Shown here: positions 11,476 through 23,035 of the stretch, in pieces
How positions within the stretch are numbered: the stretch's first letter is position 1
How the letters are laid out: each line of letters starts with the position of its first letter
Origin: Otis tarda
Lineage: Eukaryota; Chordata; Aves; Otidiformes; Otididae
Length of the DNA stretch: 64,000 nt
Direction of reading: 5' to 3'
Assembly (NCBI GenBank): GCA_026413225.1
Contig: CM048591.1
Location: forward strand, 4,727,001 to 4,791,000
Notes under the pieces: generated by a model
Database searches by the model: none
Told to the model about the DNA's origin: nothing
Seen by the model: only the letters and a program-made list of their open reading frames with translations
Program-made: the position numbers and the translations under genes

Positions 11476-14149
11476 CAAGCATCACCCACTCCTTAAAATG
11501 CTAATGATCTGCCTCAGATGTGTGATCACAGAAGCCCATGAGCTGGGCTGTTTTGTAGTCCCCTGTATTTTTAGCTTATAGCAATGATCTTGTGCTGTGT
11601 ACTTCTGGGTTTGCAGTTTGTTTGGAGTTTTGATTTTTGCTTTTTTTTTTTTTAATTTTTACTTTAAGTTTCCTGTGTGCCCTCTAGATTGACAGGGAAG
11701 GAAAAAAAAAATAAAAAAAAAAAAGGAGGTTCACCTCTAAACATTTCAAAGTCATAAACAGAGGGAAAAACAGGAATAAAACATAATGGGAAAACCAGAA
11801 TGGCAGAGATATGAAACATCAGCTCTGTTCTAATCTTCGCAGTGCTTAGCCCCACAAAGCACTCAGATCAGTGTCTGCAGCCATCTGTCTTACTGTGTCA
11901 CTGAGAGGCAAAAAGCTGAGTTCTCTTAGAATTTCCAGATTCTGTGATTCAAGATCATCGTACAACACTCAGGATCACCTCTACTCTTGGTATGGGAAGC
12001 TGAGTTTGGTGATGAGGCTGAGGTTACAGAACAAAAGAAAACATACCCACCCACTTCCTTTTTCTCCAGATCTTCCTATGCCAGAAATAACTCTCTTTGT
12101 AAATACGATGTTTCTGGTTTTTCAGTCGGTAAGGACTAACTACTGAGGGCCACAGACCCACAGAGACTTTCAGGAACTAAATGAAAATTAGTTTCAGTAC
12201 AAGCCTCAGTACATTTGCAACCCAGAACAAGGTCAGAGTTTGGGCAGCTACTTAGAGAAGTTAAAAGTTGACTCGCTTGTCAGTAAAAAGCAATAACAAC
12301 TGAAGCAATAATCATGCTCTAGGGTGCTGCTGGGGGTTTGGAATGGCCCTTATGTGTATGACCCTTCAAATGAGTTGTACTTATTAAGCACAACACACAT
12401 TTTTGCTGCTGTACCTGCCAAAAATGTTATTTATTAGGGAGCTGGTTGCTGTTGACACTTTCATTTTAAATCCAAAATAGACAAAATAATATTACTTTGC
12501 AAAGTGCTAATATTATTTTGAGATTAATATCTTTCCCCCTTCCCTGTGACTGATTTAACTGATCTAAATGGCCCCTATCCCATTCTCTCTGTGGCTACGA
12601 ATCTCTTTTTTTTTTTTTTTCAGATTATTATTTTTTTCTTCATGGCTATGGAGCTTCAAATAAAATGAGACCCAAAGTTTCAGAGCCTCCCCACCCCATA
12701 GCTTTTGTTTGAGGCTCAGTACAGACTGTCCTCTTGATAAATTACATTCAAGAAGACCTTCTTTAAAAATTCTGCCAAGGTAGTGTTCAATGATGTTGGG
12801 ATCTTGATGGTTTGAGATGTGGAAACCTGGCTGATGTCTAAGCTGAGGCTTTGAAGGTTTTGGGCTGATATCTACAGAGGGAAATGGACTGCCTTCTTTC
12901 AGGTCTCAGACTAGAAAATAGTATTCAGGCTGTCTCTCTTTCCTGGGGCAAGTAATTGAGCATCCAATGTATTTCACCTTTATTGGTTAGGAAAAGAGGT
13001 GATAAAAGAATGTAGTCTATTCCTTAGGATTTTATGGTGTCATTTCAATGAAGTTGGATGTTAACTACTTGCATGAAACACTTTTTAATGGAACACACTT
13101 TTGCCAGATGGGAAAAAATATGCAGCTTGCTGCTATTTTATTTTTCTGCATTTCCCTCAGGCTCCATCTATGTTACAGCCATAACCCAATCCCAAAACCC
13201 AATCACAACAAAAGTTGCCAACTTCCCTCATTGCAGAACGGCTAACAGTTCTCAAGCTGAAGGAATCTAACCACGTTTCTGAAACAAGGTAGGATGTTAG
13301 AGGATACCTTAATACCACTTTGCAGTTCAAAGATTTAGCAAGATCAAAAGGAATTGGTTAGCGCCTCATCAGTCCTCCTGGCTCAATCATGTTGAACCAT
13401 GTTTTCTGGCTGAGGTTAGCTGTATTTTAATCCAGGTTTTAGGTTCACATCTCAGTGTGCAGCTGTGCGAGCAATCATATTCAAGTGAACACCTTTTCTC
13501 GTGATACTAAATGCTATGGGATCAAGGGCCCAGCAAAAATACTAGCTCTTGTCACTCTTTCCCATTCACAGGAGACAAAGCTGGGCTGTAAGCCCAAGTT
13601 ATAAAACCATTACCAGCTCCAAACTTAGACAAATGTGATGCTATGTGGGTTCACATGAATTTTCCTTCGGGGTAGCAGAGCAACCTGAGGCCATGTAGAT
13701 CTCTGCCTCAAATTGGCTCATGGATACGGGACATGGGAAACGTTTAATGAGGGGACCAGGTACATAATACTGTATTTTCAGCCTGTTTTTGGCTGTAGCT
13801 TGCAGTGCCATCAAGACTATGGCGGCAAAGTCTCTACCTAGGGTTTGACTAGTTATGAGCATCCACTGGTTCCTGTCGTTAAATCTGCAGAAACAGGTGC
13901 CCAGTGCTTGGCAGTGTGAGCTCTAAAGTGATTTTACCTTTCCTAGCTTTTCATCTCCCAAGGCAACACAGTTGCCTAGAAATAGTTAATGATGCTCCTT
14001 GCAAAGGCTCCTTTTAAGGGTCATTGTTATCTCCATTTTAAGGCTGAAGTGAGATTTAAATTTAACTTCATGTTATTGAGATGCAAATTGCCCTGGTCTC
14101 ATAAGTATTTTACGTCTAAACCATATTTTTCATCATGAAACTCTCTCTC
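11476..14149. other. Unique AT-rich DNA, nothing recognised
   Basis: T and A tracts lie near 11641-11652, 11702-11723 and 12607-12620. The minus-strand frame at 13641-13862 (73 residues) reads smoothly but has no third-position bias or motif. No repeat family was recognised. Confidence 0.35.
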
Positions 14150-14530
14150 CCTCTTTTAAAAAGTGTTTCCCTTTAAGTACTTTTTTTCCATTAAACTAAA
14201 TATATGTTTAATTTTTTTCTCCTCCAAAGGCAAGGTCCTTTCAACTCATGCCAGTGTTATTATTTCTCAAAACGAGTTTCATCTTGATCCATAAACATTT
14301 TATGCCAAGAATAATGCCATTTTAAAGACAATAAGTGCCTATTTCTGCCTGAGGCCATCGGAAACCCCATAAAGGAGGCAGTAGGAATTAAAGACACTTA
14401 ATCATATTTCCCCATTTTTAACTGCTATTTTTTTTACACTTTGAAGCAGTTTTTCTATCCTTGCTGAGTCCTATTGAATGCCATAAATTTTAATTAAAGA
14501 TGTAATTTTTTTTCTTTATGAAAGCTGAGC
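14150..14530. promoter_or_regulatory. Candidate conserved non-coding block
   Basis: A block without repeats, ATG-initiated frames or low complexity, but rich in short transcription-factor-like words: ccataaacattttatg, attttaattaaagatg and gacacttaatcatattt. The texture (T/A-rich, many homeodomain TAATTA-type and forkhead-like words) resembles vertebrate conserved enhancers. No alignment was available, so this is a guess to be tested. Confidence 0.2.
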
Positions 14531-15149
14531 TGGAAAGAACACTTCTTATTTTTAAGACTAGCACTGTGTGCAGGCTCGTAAAACAAACAAGCCTTTTACA
14601 CTCGCAGGGTTTCAAAACCAGTTATTGCTGCCATCATATAGAATTGGCTCCATAATTATTATTATTGTTGGGTTTGGTGTTTTTATGATTATTATTAATG
14701 CCTGAGCTTTGCATTTCCTGTGCACAAGACATCATGGGGAAAATAATAACTTACACAATGTGCATATTTGTACGGAAAATGGAGGAAGGCTTATGGAAAC
14801 ATACCCATCAGCACAGTGATTTGTTTTTAATACAGTCATTATAAGGTGTTGTTTATTTTTTTTTTTTTTTTTGTGCAGGAGCTACTTCAGTTAGGTGGAC
14901 TTAAATAAAAGAGCTTGTTTGGTGTAAACTTGGATCAGCTTATTGAAGCCAAATGAATTACATTGCTTTATACTGCAAGAAGTGCTACCTCTGATAATGT
15001 AATTTTCCCACTACTGCACATACTTTTCCTGTTGAGAGGAAGGAGGAGAGTAAAGTTTCACTGTCTTATCTGTATTGGTGGGAAGAAATAGATACTCCAT
15101 ACCTCTCAAGATGAGACTGTATTTGTAGTATCTTCCTGCAGCTGAAATG

Positions 15150-15200
15150 GAAAACACTGCAGAAAGGTTTTGATCTGAAGCCCATTAAATTCAATGGGAA
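15150..15200. repeat. Possible ancient amniote repeat remnant
   Basis: The words gatctgaagcccattaaatt and caatgggaagattt resemble the old repeat motif 'ccaaagcccattgaagtcaatggga' that I remember from turtle and crocodile genomes. Only about 50 bp is recognisable and the class is unknown. Confidence 0.35.
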
Positions 15201-16834
15201 GATTTCTGTCAGCTCTTGGTAACAAGCAAGAGCAGTATTTGCTCTGGTTTAATGTTACCCGCTGGAAGTATATAATTTGACAGTCTTGTTCTGAGCACTA
15301 AGGCATTTTAAGAGTCTGCTTCAAAATCAAGGAAAATCTACATGAGTTTTCTCAATAATTTCACCACCTTTTTTTTTTTTAATTGAGCTTCTTATGGTCA
15401 AATTGAAGTGGATACCATCACAGTGACCTTCCCTTGCAATGGGGGTGGTAGGAAGCCACGGTTACCAGGTTATGATGGCTTTTCGAGCACTTCTCACCCC
15501 AAAAAAAGACTGATGCCATCAAAGAGGAAGCCAATAAACTGAACAAATTACTGAGCAATCCTGGTGTGGAGGAAATAGCGGCACAGGCACATCCATAAAT
15601 GTAGTCCAACTTCACAGCTTTCAGCCTGGCAGATGCTTTGGGAGCTCATTGACTTTCCATGGCATAATTTCAGACTTCACGTTAAGGTTAGTTACGTACT
15701 TACGTACTAACACACTCACCGTCCTGCTGTTTGTTAATGATATGTCCATTTAAATACGACTGTTGTACCTGGAGCTTTTCCAGTTAATGCTGGTATGTCT
15801 TTGCATTTTGGAAAACAGAACGAAAGAAGTAAGCTGCTGGTTAAAGGTGTGAGCTAGCGTATGAAAATGTGATTCTTCAGTCATTAAGCACATGAATAGT
15901 GTTGCTCCTGTGAGTAATGCTGCTAAGTCAACAATGGAACATTCATATGAATAAACCTACCTATGGCTAAGTCTTTGTGGGAGTGCAACCTCATGTGCTC
16001 ACCTTCTGCTGCAAGGTCACTGTGTTTCCACAGCTGCCAAGTCAACCAACGAGACACCAGTGGCTTTTATTAGACACTCATGGTTACTGTTGCTTAACAT
16101 AACATGACCTTCCTCAATGAAGCCTGAATCAAAAGGCCATTGATTTACTAGCTGTGAAGTGATGTTTCCTCACCGGCATCTAATAGTTTATTTTAAACAT
16201 GCTTTTGCCAGGAAAAATCTCTCATTGTTTTAGATTCACATCTCTGCTTTCAAAGGCGTTTTGGAAGACAGCAAATACACAAAGAGAGTATGTTTCCCAT
16301 CACTAACTGAGCAAGAATACCAGTCACAGGCTTTTTGTGTAGGTTTCATGCTTGCAGCTACAATATGTCACTTCTACATGGGTACTGAATTTGGGAGAAA
16401 AGCAGGAAGCACTTCTGTATCGCAAATCAATTGCTATATTTGGTAGTTTCCATTTCATACATGACAATAATTTTGTTGTTACAGTTATTCTGAAGCTTCC
16501 TACTGAAGGTTCAGAATTTTTGTGCTTGTTCTATTTTATAAAGGGTAAAACGGTTATGGTGGGGGAAGAAAATCCAGTTGGTAGTTTTTTTCTCAAAGTG
16601 GTATAATTCGGGGCAAGGATCATAAAAGAAAGACGAAATTTTCTTCTGAGGATCCCCTGATAAGTAGTAGTAGAAGGAAAGACCAGAAGCATTCTGGGGT
16701 CATGGATGGCGAGGAGAAAGAGTGGTTCTGAGCGGAGTTGTAATTAAGGAAGCTAGTTTCAGGAGAGGATAGATCAATATTTCCCAAACTTTAAAAAAGC
16801 AGGTCAACTAATATGTTTGGACTAAAAACAAACT
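15201..16834. other. Unique AT-rich DNA, nothing recognised
   Basis: No repeat or gene was recognised. Two overlapping plus-strand frames (16261-16446 and 16352-16606) have no motif. A small inverted arrangement of TACGTAC words lies at 15687-15711. Confidence 0.35.
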
Positions 16835-16835
16835 A

Positions 16836-16852
16836 AATATATATATATATCT
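16836..16852. repeat. Short (AT)n microsatellite
   Basis: The run aatatatatatatat has about seven perfect AT units inside AT-rich unique sequence. Confidence 0.75.
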
Positions 16853-16967
16853 CCAAGGATCATCTTGTGAAGCATTTTTCCAACAGGTTTTACTGATGAT
16901 AAAAACTTTTTAGGAGGAAGGTTTGACATTGAGTACTCAGTTATTTCTTTTTTTCTTGTTTCTCTTG

Positions 16968-17044
16968 CTCTTTTTTTTTTTTTTTAAATTCTTTTTGTTT
17001 GGCATTTTTGGATTTGTTTTGGTTTGTTTGGTTGGTTTTTTTTT
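16968..17044. repeat. T-rich / TTTGG low-complexity tract
   Basis: A poly-T run is followed by degenerate TTTGG units (ttgttttggtttgtttggtt) and a second T run. This is low-complexity sequence, with no element body recognised on either side. Confidence 0.7.
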
Positions 17045-17521
17045 CCCCTTACGTTCCTGGAACTGTGCTCTTGTGTGATCTTACAAAAATTTTAGCAGTT
17101 ATTTTGCAGACACCATTCTGACACCTTCCAGATGCTCACCAGTCCATATACTACAGGCTGAGAAACACAGGACAAGACAATTTCTCCAGACCCCAGCCAG
17201 CTTTATTTGCTCTAACACTGCGATCTTGCAAGCCCTTGGGTGTACAAGTAATTTAATGCAGGTGGGCAGGGAACTGATACAGGTAATTTTGGGTTATTTT
17301 AGCTTAATTTAATTTTTTCAGTTCATGACATATCTTCTTTAAAGTTGATTAACTGTGTTTGTGATTGACTGTTATACCACTTTTTTTTTAATAGTGATGA
17401 AAAGAACTTTTCCAAGTTGTAATATTAGCAAAGGCTCCTTCCACTACCTTCGACAAATTTTAGCGAATTTTACTCATATTTTTCAGTCTTTTGCTTTCTT
17501 TTTTTTTGTTTGTTTTAACAG

Positions 17522-17603
17522 CTGTATACACACACATATCTATACATGCCTACATATGTATGCGTATATACACACAGAACTACATACATACATATATAAA
17601 TTT
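17522..17603. repeat. Degenerate (CA/TA)n microsatellite
   Basis: Alternating pyrimidine-purine words (tacacacacatatctata, ctacatatgtatgcgtatat, tacatacatacatatataaa) form an imperfect CA/TACA repeat of about 80 bp. Confidence 0.75.
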
Positions 17604-18647
17604 ATCTATTTTCTTGTTCAAGTCCTAAAGGTAAGTGGTGAGTATCAAGCTCTGCTCTGAGGGGAGCTTAAAGCTGGCTTTTTCATATGAAAATTTTGTG
17701 TAGAGCTCACAGGTTGAAAGGGTAAATATGACTTTGGGATTGGTACAGAGATGTACTTTACTCCAAACCACTGATGCAGTAATACCATTGACATCAGATG
17801 GCTGTTCAGAATCTGTAGAATGGTCAAATGTTTTTGGTGAGTGTCTGGCAGTCTGGTGAGGAAATCAGCATTTTGCTTGTTTTTCTCTTTTCTTTCCAGT
17901 AAAGATTCTGTTCCTTTACAGTGGTGAACCCGGTACTGCTAACCAAACCCAAAGAAAGTATTACTGTTTTCCACAAGGGTTAGAATATGCCTCAAAACTT
18001 GGACAGGTCTAGGTGGAGAATCATAACTTACTGCCTTGCACTTATTCCATGACTTAGTAGAAATTTTACGTTTAGGATTCTGTATCAAGTTACTTAATTC
18101 GCTGGCACTTAAAAAAAATACACTATCATTCGAGGACTACTTTGTACATGAAAACATCATCTAGGTTCTTCTAGGTATTAGAATTAGTTATTAGAATACA
18201 AATTCTCTTGTTTATTGTGACCTCAGAAGTAGTTCAGATAAATATACAATGCTGGACTTGGATCTATTGTGACTTGAATTAAAAAAGTAGAACCTGAAAA
18301 CCGTCAGACTTTACAGATGCTGAGATTCAGAGCTGCTCTGATAGCTAAGGTTTATGGCTCAGGTCCATCTTTATAATAACATTACGTTAGCTTTAAAAAA
18401 GACTTCCCAGCAACTTAATAGGCACATCATAGCAAATAATTATCAGTTCCTAGCTCATTTTTTTTTCACTGGGTTTAAATAGTGCAAGTACTTTAATTAC
18501 ATGATCATTTGTGCAATAACATCTTTGTCAAAGTAGATATTTTAATAAAGAAACAACAATTTTCTGATAATTAAATAACCAATGAATAAAATTATTTATT
18601 CATACTGAGAAATGACTGGTCTGCCTTAAACAGAAACAGACACATTT

Positions 18648-18788
18648 TCACAAGCTTGTGAGCTGTTTGTCTGCACTTCTGAACGTAAGAAGCTCTGCCT
18701 CTGAATGAGCCAATGAAGACCTTTGCCTCCTGGTGAAGACAATGGAGGGAGCTGTTGACATCAGTACAAAGGAGATCATGCTGCACAG
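18648..18788 (-). CDS. Candidate terminal coding exon, unknown protein
   Basis: I do not recognise the product. On the minus strand a pyrimidine-rich acceptor (ctgctcacctcccag) precedes a 46-codon frame ending in TGA. The frame starts 'LCSMISFVLMSTAPSIVF', a hydrophobic segment able to span a membrane. It then runs 'TRRQRSSLAHSEAELLTF' and ends 'RSADKQLTSL', a basic and polar tail. The exon would join in phase 0 to the candidate exon at 19597-19797 across an 808-bp intron. Third-position GC is 26 of 46 by my count, only mildly raised. A second acceptor 22 bp upstream (tttctgtttgtgcag) would use a different frame, open to the TAA at 18592-18594; that reading is less protein-like. An AATAAA hexamer on the minus strand at 18595-18600 lies 48 bp beyond the TGA and could serve as poly(A) signal. 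This call is weaker than the upstream exon. Confidence 0.3.
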   Translation of the reverse strand: MCSMISFVLMSTAPSIVFTRRQRSSLAHSEAELLTFRSADKQLTSL

Positions 18789-19596
18789 CTGGGAGGTGAG
18801 CAGTCCCCAGCTGCACAAACAGAAAGCCAAGTTTGCACGTGTACAAGGAATTAATCTGATCTTCTGAGTCAGGCCCAGGAAAGGGCTGTGTGCCTGAAAC
18901 TCTAGACTGCTAAAAAAAGAAAACAATATTTTTTTTTTTTTTTTAAAAGAGAAGAATCCATATATATCTATAGGAGTCTACATAAGTGAATAGGACTAAG
19001 TTGTGTAGAAAAGACCTCTGTTCCAACAAAAATACGTATGTTCATCTATCATTATTTCACCCTTTCATGAGTGTATTCTACCATCTGCTTTTCAGCTCTC
19101 AGTCATTTTCCTAACTAAATAGTGTTTCCTGGAAAATACAATTTGATAATAAGTGAAAAAATATTCTGGGTTGGAATACGTAGACATTTTGAACGGGTAA
19201 AGGCAAAAGGCATTAACTGAAGTTGTTGCCATTAGGTAATTTTTTTATATTTCAAGAAAATAAAAATATTTTCTTCAGACTTTTTTTTTCTAAATAGATT
19301 TTTGACTAGTTGTTCGGTTTTTTTTAGTGGAATACAAAGCCAATAGTATCTCATGTAGTGTATGTACCTATGTTGCATTCTTACCATCTATATGTAAAAG
19401 CCAAATACAGTATTTTACTTAATCAAAAATTAATTATTTTGTAGTTCTAAGAAAAATATTTTTGAAGTCTTGTTAGTTTCAACTTTTTAATTTTACAGTG
19501 ATTCAGAAGAGAGAAAAGAAAAAGATGTTTACAATATTAGAGCTACATGCAGATTATTTGTATCTCTAAATGCTCTTCCTTTTTTTTGTGCCCCAC

Positions 19597-19797
19597 CTGC
19601 TTGCTCATGTTCATGATGGCCCTGCAGGAGCCTGGCACAGAAGAAGCGACCGGGACAGAGGGCAGGAAGCTCTCACGCTCCTGGTTCTGCTGCAGCTTGA
19701 CTTTGCACTGTGAGACCGAGATCTTCTGCAAGAACGGGTTTATTACCCAGTATATGACGTAGCTGGAGGGTTTAAACCAGGCTGTGACCTCCAGCAA
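19597..19797 (-). CDS. Candidate internal coding exon, 67 codons, unknown protein
   Basis: I do not recognise the protein. On the minus strand the segment lies between an acceptor with a pyrimidine tract (ccacttttgtcatttcag) and a donor (aagcag/gtgggg). It is 201 bp long and open in phase 0 at both ends. Third-position GC is about 79 percent (53 of 67 codons by hand count). First and second positions stand near 45 and 40 percent, in a region of about 40 percent GC. That three-base pattern is typical of coding sequence and hard to get by chance. The peptide starts 'LLEVTAWFKPSSYVIYWVIN', continues 'PFLQKISVSQCKVKLQQNQ' and ends 'GSCRAIMNMSKQ'. A hydrophobic stretch, Asn-Pro and a basic Cys-containing segment recall the last helix and tail of a seven-helix receptor, but this is not enough to assign a family. 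No upstream exon was identified, so it could also be a gene relic. Confidence 0.45.
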
Positions 19798-20762
19798 CTG
19801 AAATGACAAAAGTGGAGCTCAAGCCATGTGGAAAACTGCCACCTGTCATTAACGAACATCATCTGTCTCCAAAGCAGTGTGATACCACACATCATGCCTG
19901 TGAATGTGAGAGGAACTGTTAGGTTGTTTGGTTTTTTTGTTTTTTTTTCCCCAAGCTACATAAACAGGAGTATTTATCTGTTTTGTGTTACAGTTAAGCA
20001 TCCGATAAGCTGGGTGGACCATTCCCTCCAGTTAGTTAGGATGCAGTGCAGTTGGGTGAATCGGACTCATCCGTTTTGGGTGATGTGCAAGACAACTACG
20101 TGTGAGGTAAGTGAACATGGTTGAAGAAGTGTAGCTTGTGCTGGTCCTGCTCAGCATTGGTGTGTTGGCTCTGCACAAGGGAGCTTGACTTTGGCATTCG
20201 GGAATGAGGCTTCAGGCATTGAGTTCAGGGAGCTGCAGAACCCAGAAACATTTAATATGTGTTTTCTCAAGACAGGCTCACTGCAGAAACCACAGAAAAC
20301 TCAGGTGTTAGCCTACCAGCTGCAACCATTCTTGTCACCCAGTGTTACACGTTGTATTTTGAAGGCAATAAAGCCTTACTCTGATGACAGGAAATTGTCA
20401 CAGATGTAATTATACGTACAGTACGGTTAAATTCCAGTGCAATATGTATTACCACCCATCGGTTACAATAATCACTGTACAGATACAATCTGTTTCCTGA
20501 CAAAATGCAGAGATTCGTAACACACTATACATTAAGCTCATAGAGAAAGCCCTGCCTGTGACTCAAGCCCCTTTATCCACTTTAATTGTTATTACTTGTA
20601 GCTGCATGGTATCTGGGGGATAATTATTCTTATATTGTATGCTCTGAAAGGGCAGAAGCTGTTTAGGCAGCTGAATTGGTAAAATGAGAACTAATTATCT
20701 GGATGAAGGTAAAGGTTGTCCAGTCCTGGCCAGGTTATTACTGGTTGAAAGACTACCTATGA
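19798..20762. other. Unique DNA upstream of the minus-strand exon candidate
   Basis: No exon with convincing splice sites was found here on the minus strand. A scrap at 20636-20665 (gtatgctctgaaagggcaga) vaguely resembles an old amniote repeat tail but is too short to call. Confidence 0.3.
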
Positions 20763-21250
20763 ATGGGATCACAGAATAATTCGGGTTGGAAGGGGCTGCT
20801 GCCCGAGTCTGTCCAGTGGCACAGGGCTAGCACATCCCAGATGCTGCTAGCCCCTCAATTTTGGGAAGTTTCTGCCAGCCCATCTCTCCAGGCCATTAAA
20901 GTCCTTCTGAACAAGAGCTTTGTCCTACAGCATATCAAGCTCTAAGTTATCATCCACCAGCTTGCTCGGGACAACACCACACCCGCTTGCCCAGGCTGTG
21001 ATTAAAGAGATTGAATGCTATTATGTCCAGTAGCAATCCCTGAGGCGTGTCATCGGCAGCTGGCCACAGGTTGGACTTTGTACCACTGACCACCACCCTA
21101 TAAGCCTGGAGATTCAGCTAATCGTCCATACTCATCATAAAATGTTTATTTAGTTTATATCTTGATGATTTGGTTATAAACATGTTCTGGGAGACTGTGT
21201 GAAAATCTTTGCTCAAGTCAAGGTGTATGACACCTGCTGCTCTCCTCCAG
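20763..21250 (-). mobile_element. Old CR1 LINE copy with internal deletion
   Basis: The + strand begins with the antisense CR1 3' end (gggatcacagaataattcgg, then gttggaaggggctgctg). It then moves into antisense ORF2 sequence: atcatccaccagcttgctcg, caatccctgaggcgtgtcat, ggactttgtaccactgacca and gctcaagtcaaggtgtatga. Between the 3' UTR part and the mid-ORF2 part several hundred bases of the usual CR1 order are missing, so a deletion has joined them near 20880. Divergence is clearly higher than in the copies at 3, 32 and 35 kb. No intact frame remains. Confidence 0.85.
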
Positions 21251-22789
21251 AGACATGATTCAAATCTCAAACATGAAATATCACATTAATTTTGTAGAGT
21301 GGGAAGATGAGGCCCAGATAATTGAACTTCCCGCTCATTTCTAGTGTCACAACAAAGGATATTAAGAAGGTAGATATAGTTTCCTCAAGGGCTTTGAAGG
21401 GTTTGTGTCTTTCACAGGGATAAGGACTACTTTCTGCATGTTGGTATGAGTAGGTACAATGCATCTGCTTGTATAGGAGGGCTGAATCCCAACAGCACAG
21501 CACTGATTTCTCTGTGTGCGTGATGCATCATTTTAATTATCCTGGGTTTACTCTCTTTATAGGCATCCCTTCCATTATTTGAAATCAGGCTTCAGTGCAT
21601 CACCCTACCCCACCGGCACGGGTCAAGAATCTCAACCAAAAACATTGCCCTAATTTAACTAAATTGGGGGGCACATCATATTTTTTAGTTAAACAAAGGC
21701 AACTCAGCATTTAGATAATATTTCTTCTTTCAGCTGCTGCCCCTTGCCTGGTGTGTAAATTAAGAGCTCTTGTGCTAACCGTTGATTTTCCTCCCCAGTA
21801 CTAGGATCCCAAGGGGACGCATCCTGCTGGGTTTATTCTTGAGGAAGCCCGTTCCACTGCTGCACAAAGCTGGCATTGTCAGGAAGATTTAGCTCCCAAT
21901 GATAAAACATCTTTCATTGTGAATTCTTCTCCTCATAAGGAGCTTACCGATCCTAAATCACAGTGGGGCCATCCCTTCTTTTGCTCTCAGTACACCATCA
22001 TAACTCTTCCACCTTAACTATCGTAGGAATGCTGTCTATGCCTCTTATCATGCCTGGGTCAGAGGTGAATATCTGAGCTTCTAGGTCACGGCGATACGAA
22101 GTGCTGTGAAATATGGTCATAACAATCTTTCAGGAGTCTCTGAGGCCGTTCTGTTAACGTATAAGCAAGCCCATGTAACTCTGGTTTTTGTCTTCCACTG
22201 CAGACGTGATGCTGCCTTCAAAGAGGAGGTTAAAAATACTCCCGAAAGCAGTTTCTGTGTTTGGCGTGGTGAGGGGGAAAGGGCTGGGTTTCAGTCACTG
22301 GTAGTACTGGGGAAGAGCTGGGAGGGGAGTTTACATAGCTATCTCTGGTCTGCAGTTGAGCTCAGGAGCCTGTCACGCTTCATGCAGGTCACAAGTGTAA
22401 ATAGACACTGATTACACTTGGAGTCATTCAGTAACCTTTCAGCACTTCTTCGTTTTAAAATAAAGAGTTCTTTGTTCATGGGAGTGAACAAAATAAAATG
22501 AGAGTCTCATCCATTAACTAAAATCTTCTTCTAATTATCAATTATCCTTCCTTGAGATAAGCTTTTTTTCCCCTTCCTACCGGACTTTTGGCTTCCAGTC
22601 TCTACTTTTTTTTCTCTACTCTACTGTGTTTCTTTAAATAAGAAAAAGGAAAGGTGGGATACAAACGAGTTAACTAGCCATTACTGGCCTCCACAGAGAA
22701 TGGTTTCTTTGGGGAGTGCTTTCAATCTTTCTGGATCCTGGACGAGCCTTGGGTGTGGAGTGTCCAGGTAAATGACAATCAGAAGCAGA
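21251..22789. other. Unique DNA, nothing certain
   Basis: No repeat was recognised. At 22204-22268 a 65-nt segment lies between a strong acceptor (tttttgtcttccactgcag) and a GTGAGG donor within a plus-strand open frame. With no coding bias or recognisable peptide I do not call it an exon. Confidence 0.3.
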
Positions 22790-23035
22790 GGCGCTCCCGT
22801 GGGCTTGTGGCAGGCAGCAGGGGAAGGCTGGAGGAGATGTCGAACAAAGCGCTCTTTATTCCGTGGAGCGCGGGGAGCAGTGTGCGCGCACGGTAATTAG
22901 AGCAGAAAGGCCAGCCGCTGACAGTGTGTTCTGAACCCATAACAATCATAATTGAAATACAAAGCGCTGCGAGATGGAGCATGGTTTCCTATCGCTGGAT
23001 GCGCAGGGAGAGCACGGAGGCTTGCTCGCCTCTTT
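22790..23035. promoter_or_regulatory. CpG-dense block, candidate promoter or enhancer
   Basis: By hand count about 17 CpGs fall within 246 bp, including gtggagcgcggggagcag and gtgcgcgcacggtaattag; most of the window has fewer than one or two per 200 bp. The block also holds homeodomain-type words (ggtaattag, cataattgaaat) and two copies of aaagcgct (22846 and 22961 areas). No single convincing reading frame crosses it. It could be a small unmethylated promoter, an enhancer, or a conserved exon. It lies about 3 kb upstream, in minus-strand terms, of the exon candidate at 19.6-19.8 kb, so a promoter for that unit is possible but not shown. Confidence 0.35.

Noticed and set aside
20636-20665. 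Scrap like an old repeat tail ('gctctgaaagggcagaagct')
   Set aside because: Too short and too diverged to assign.
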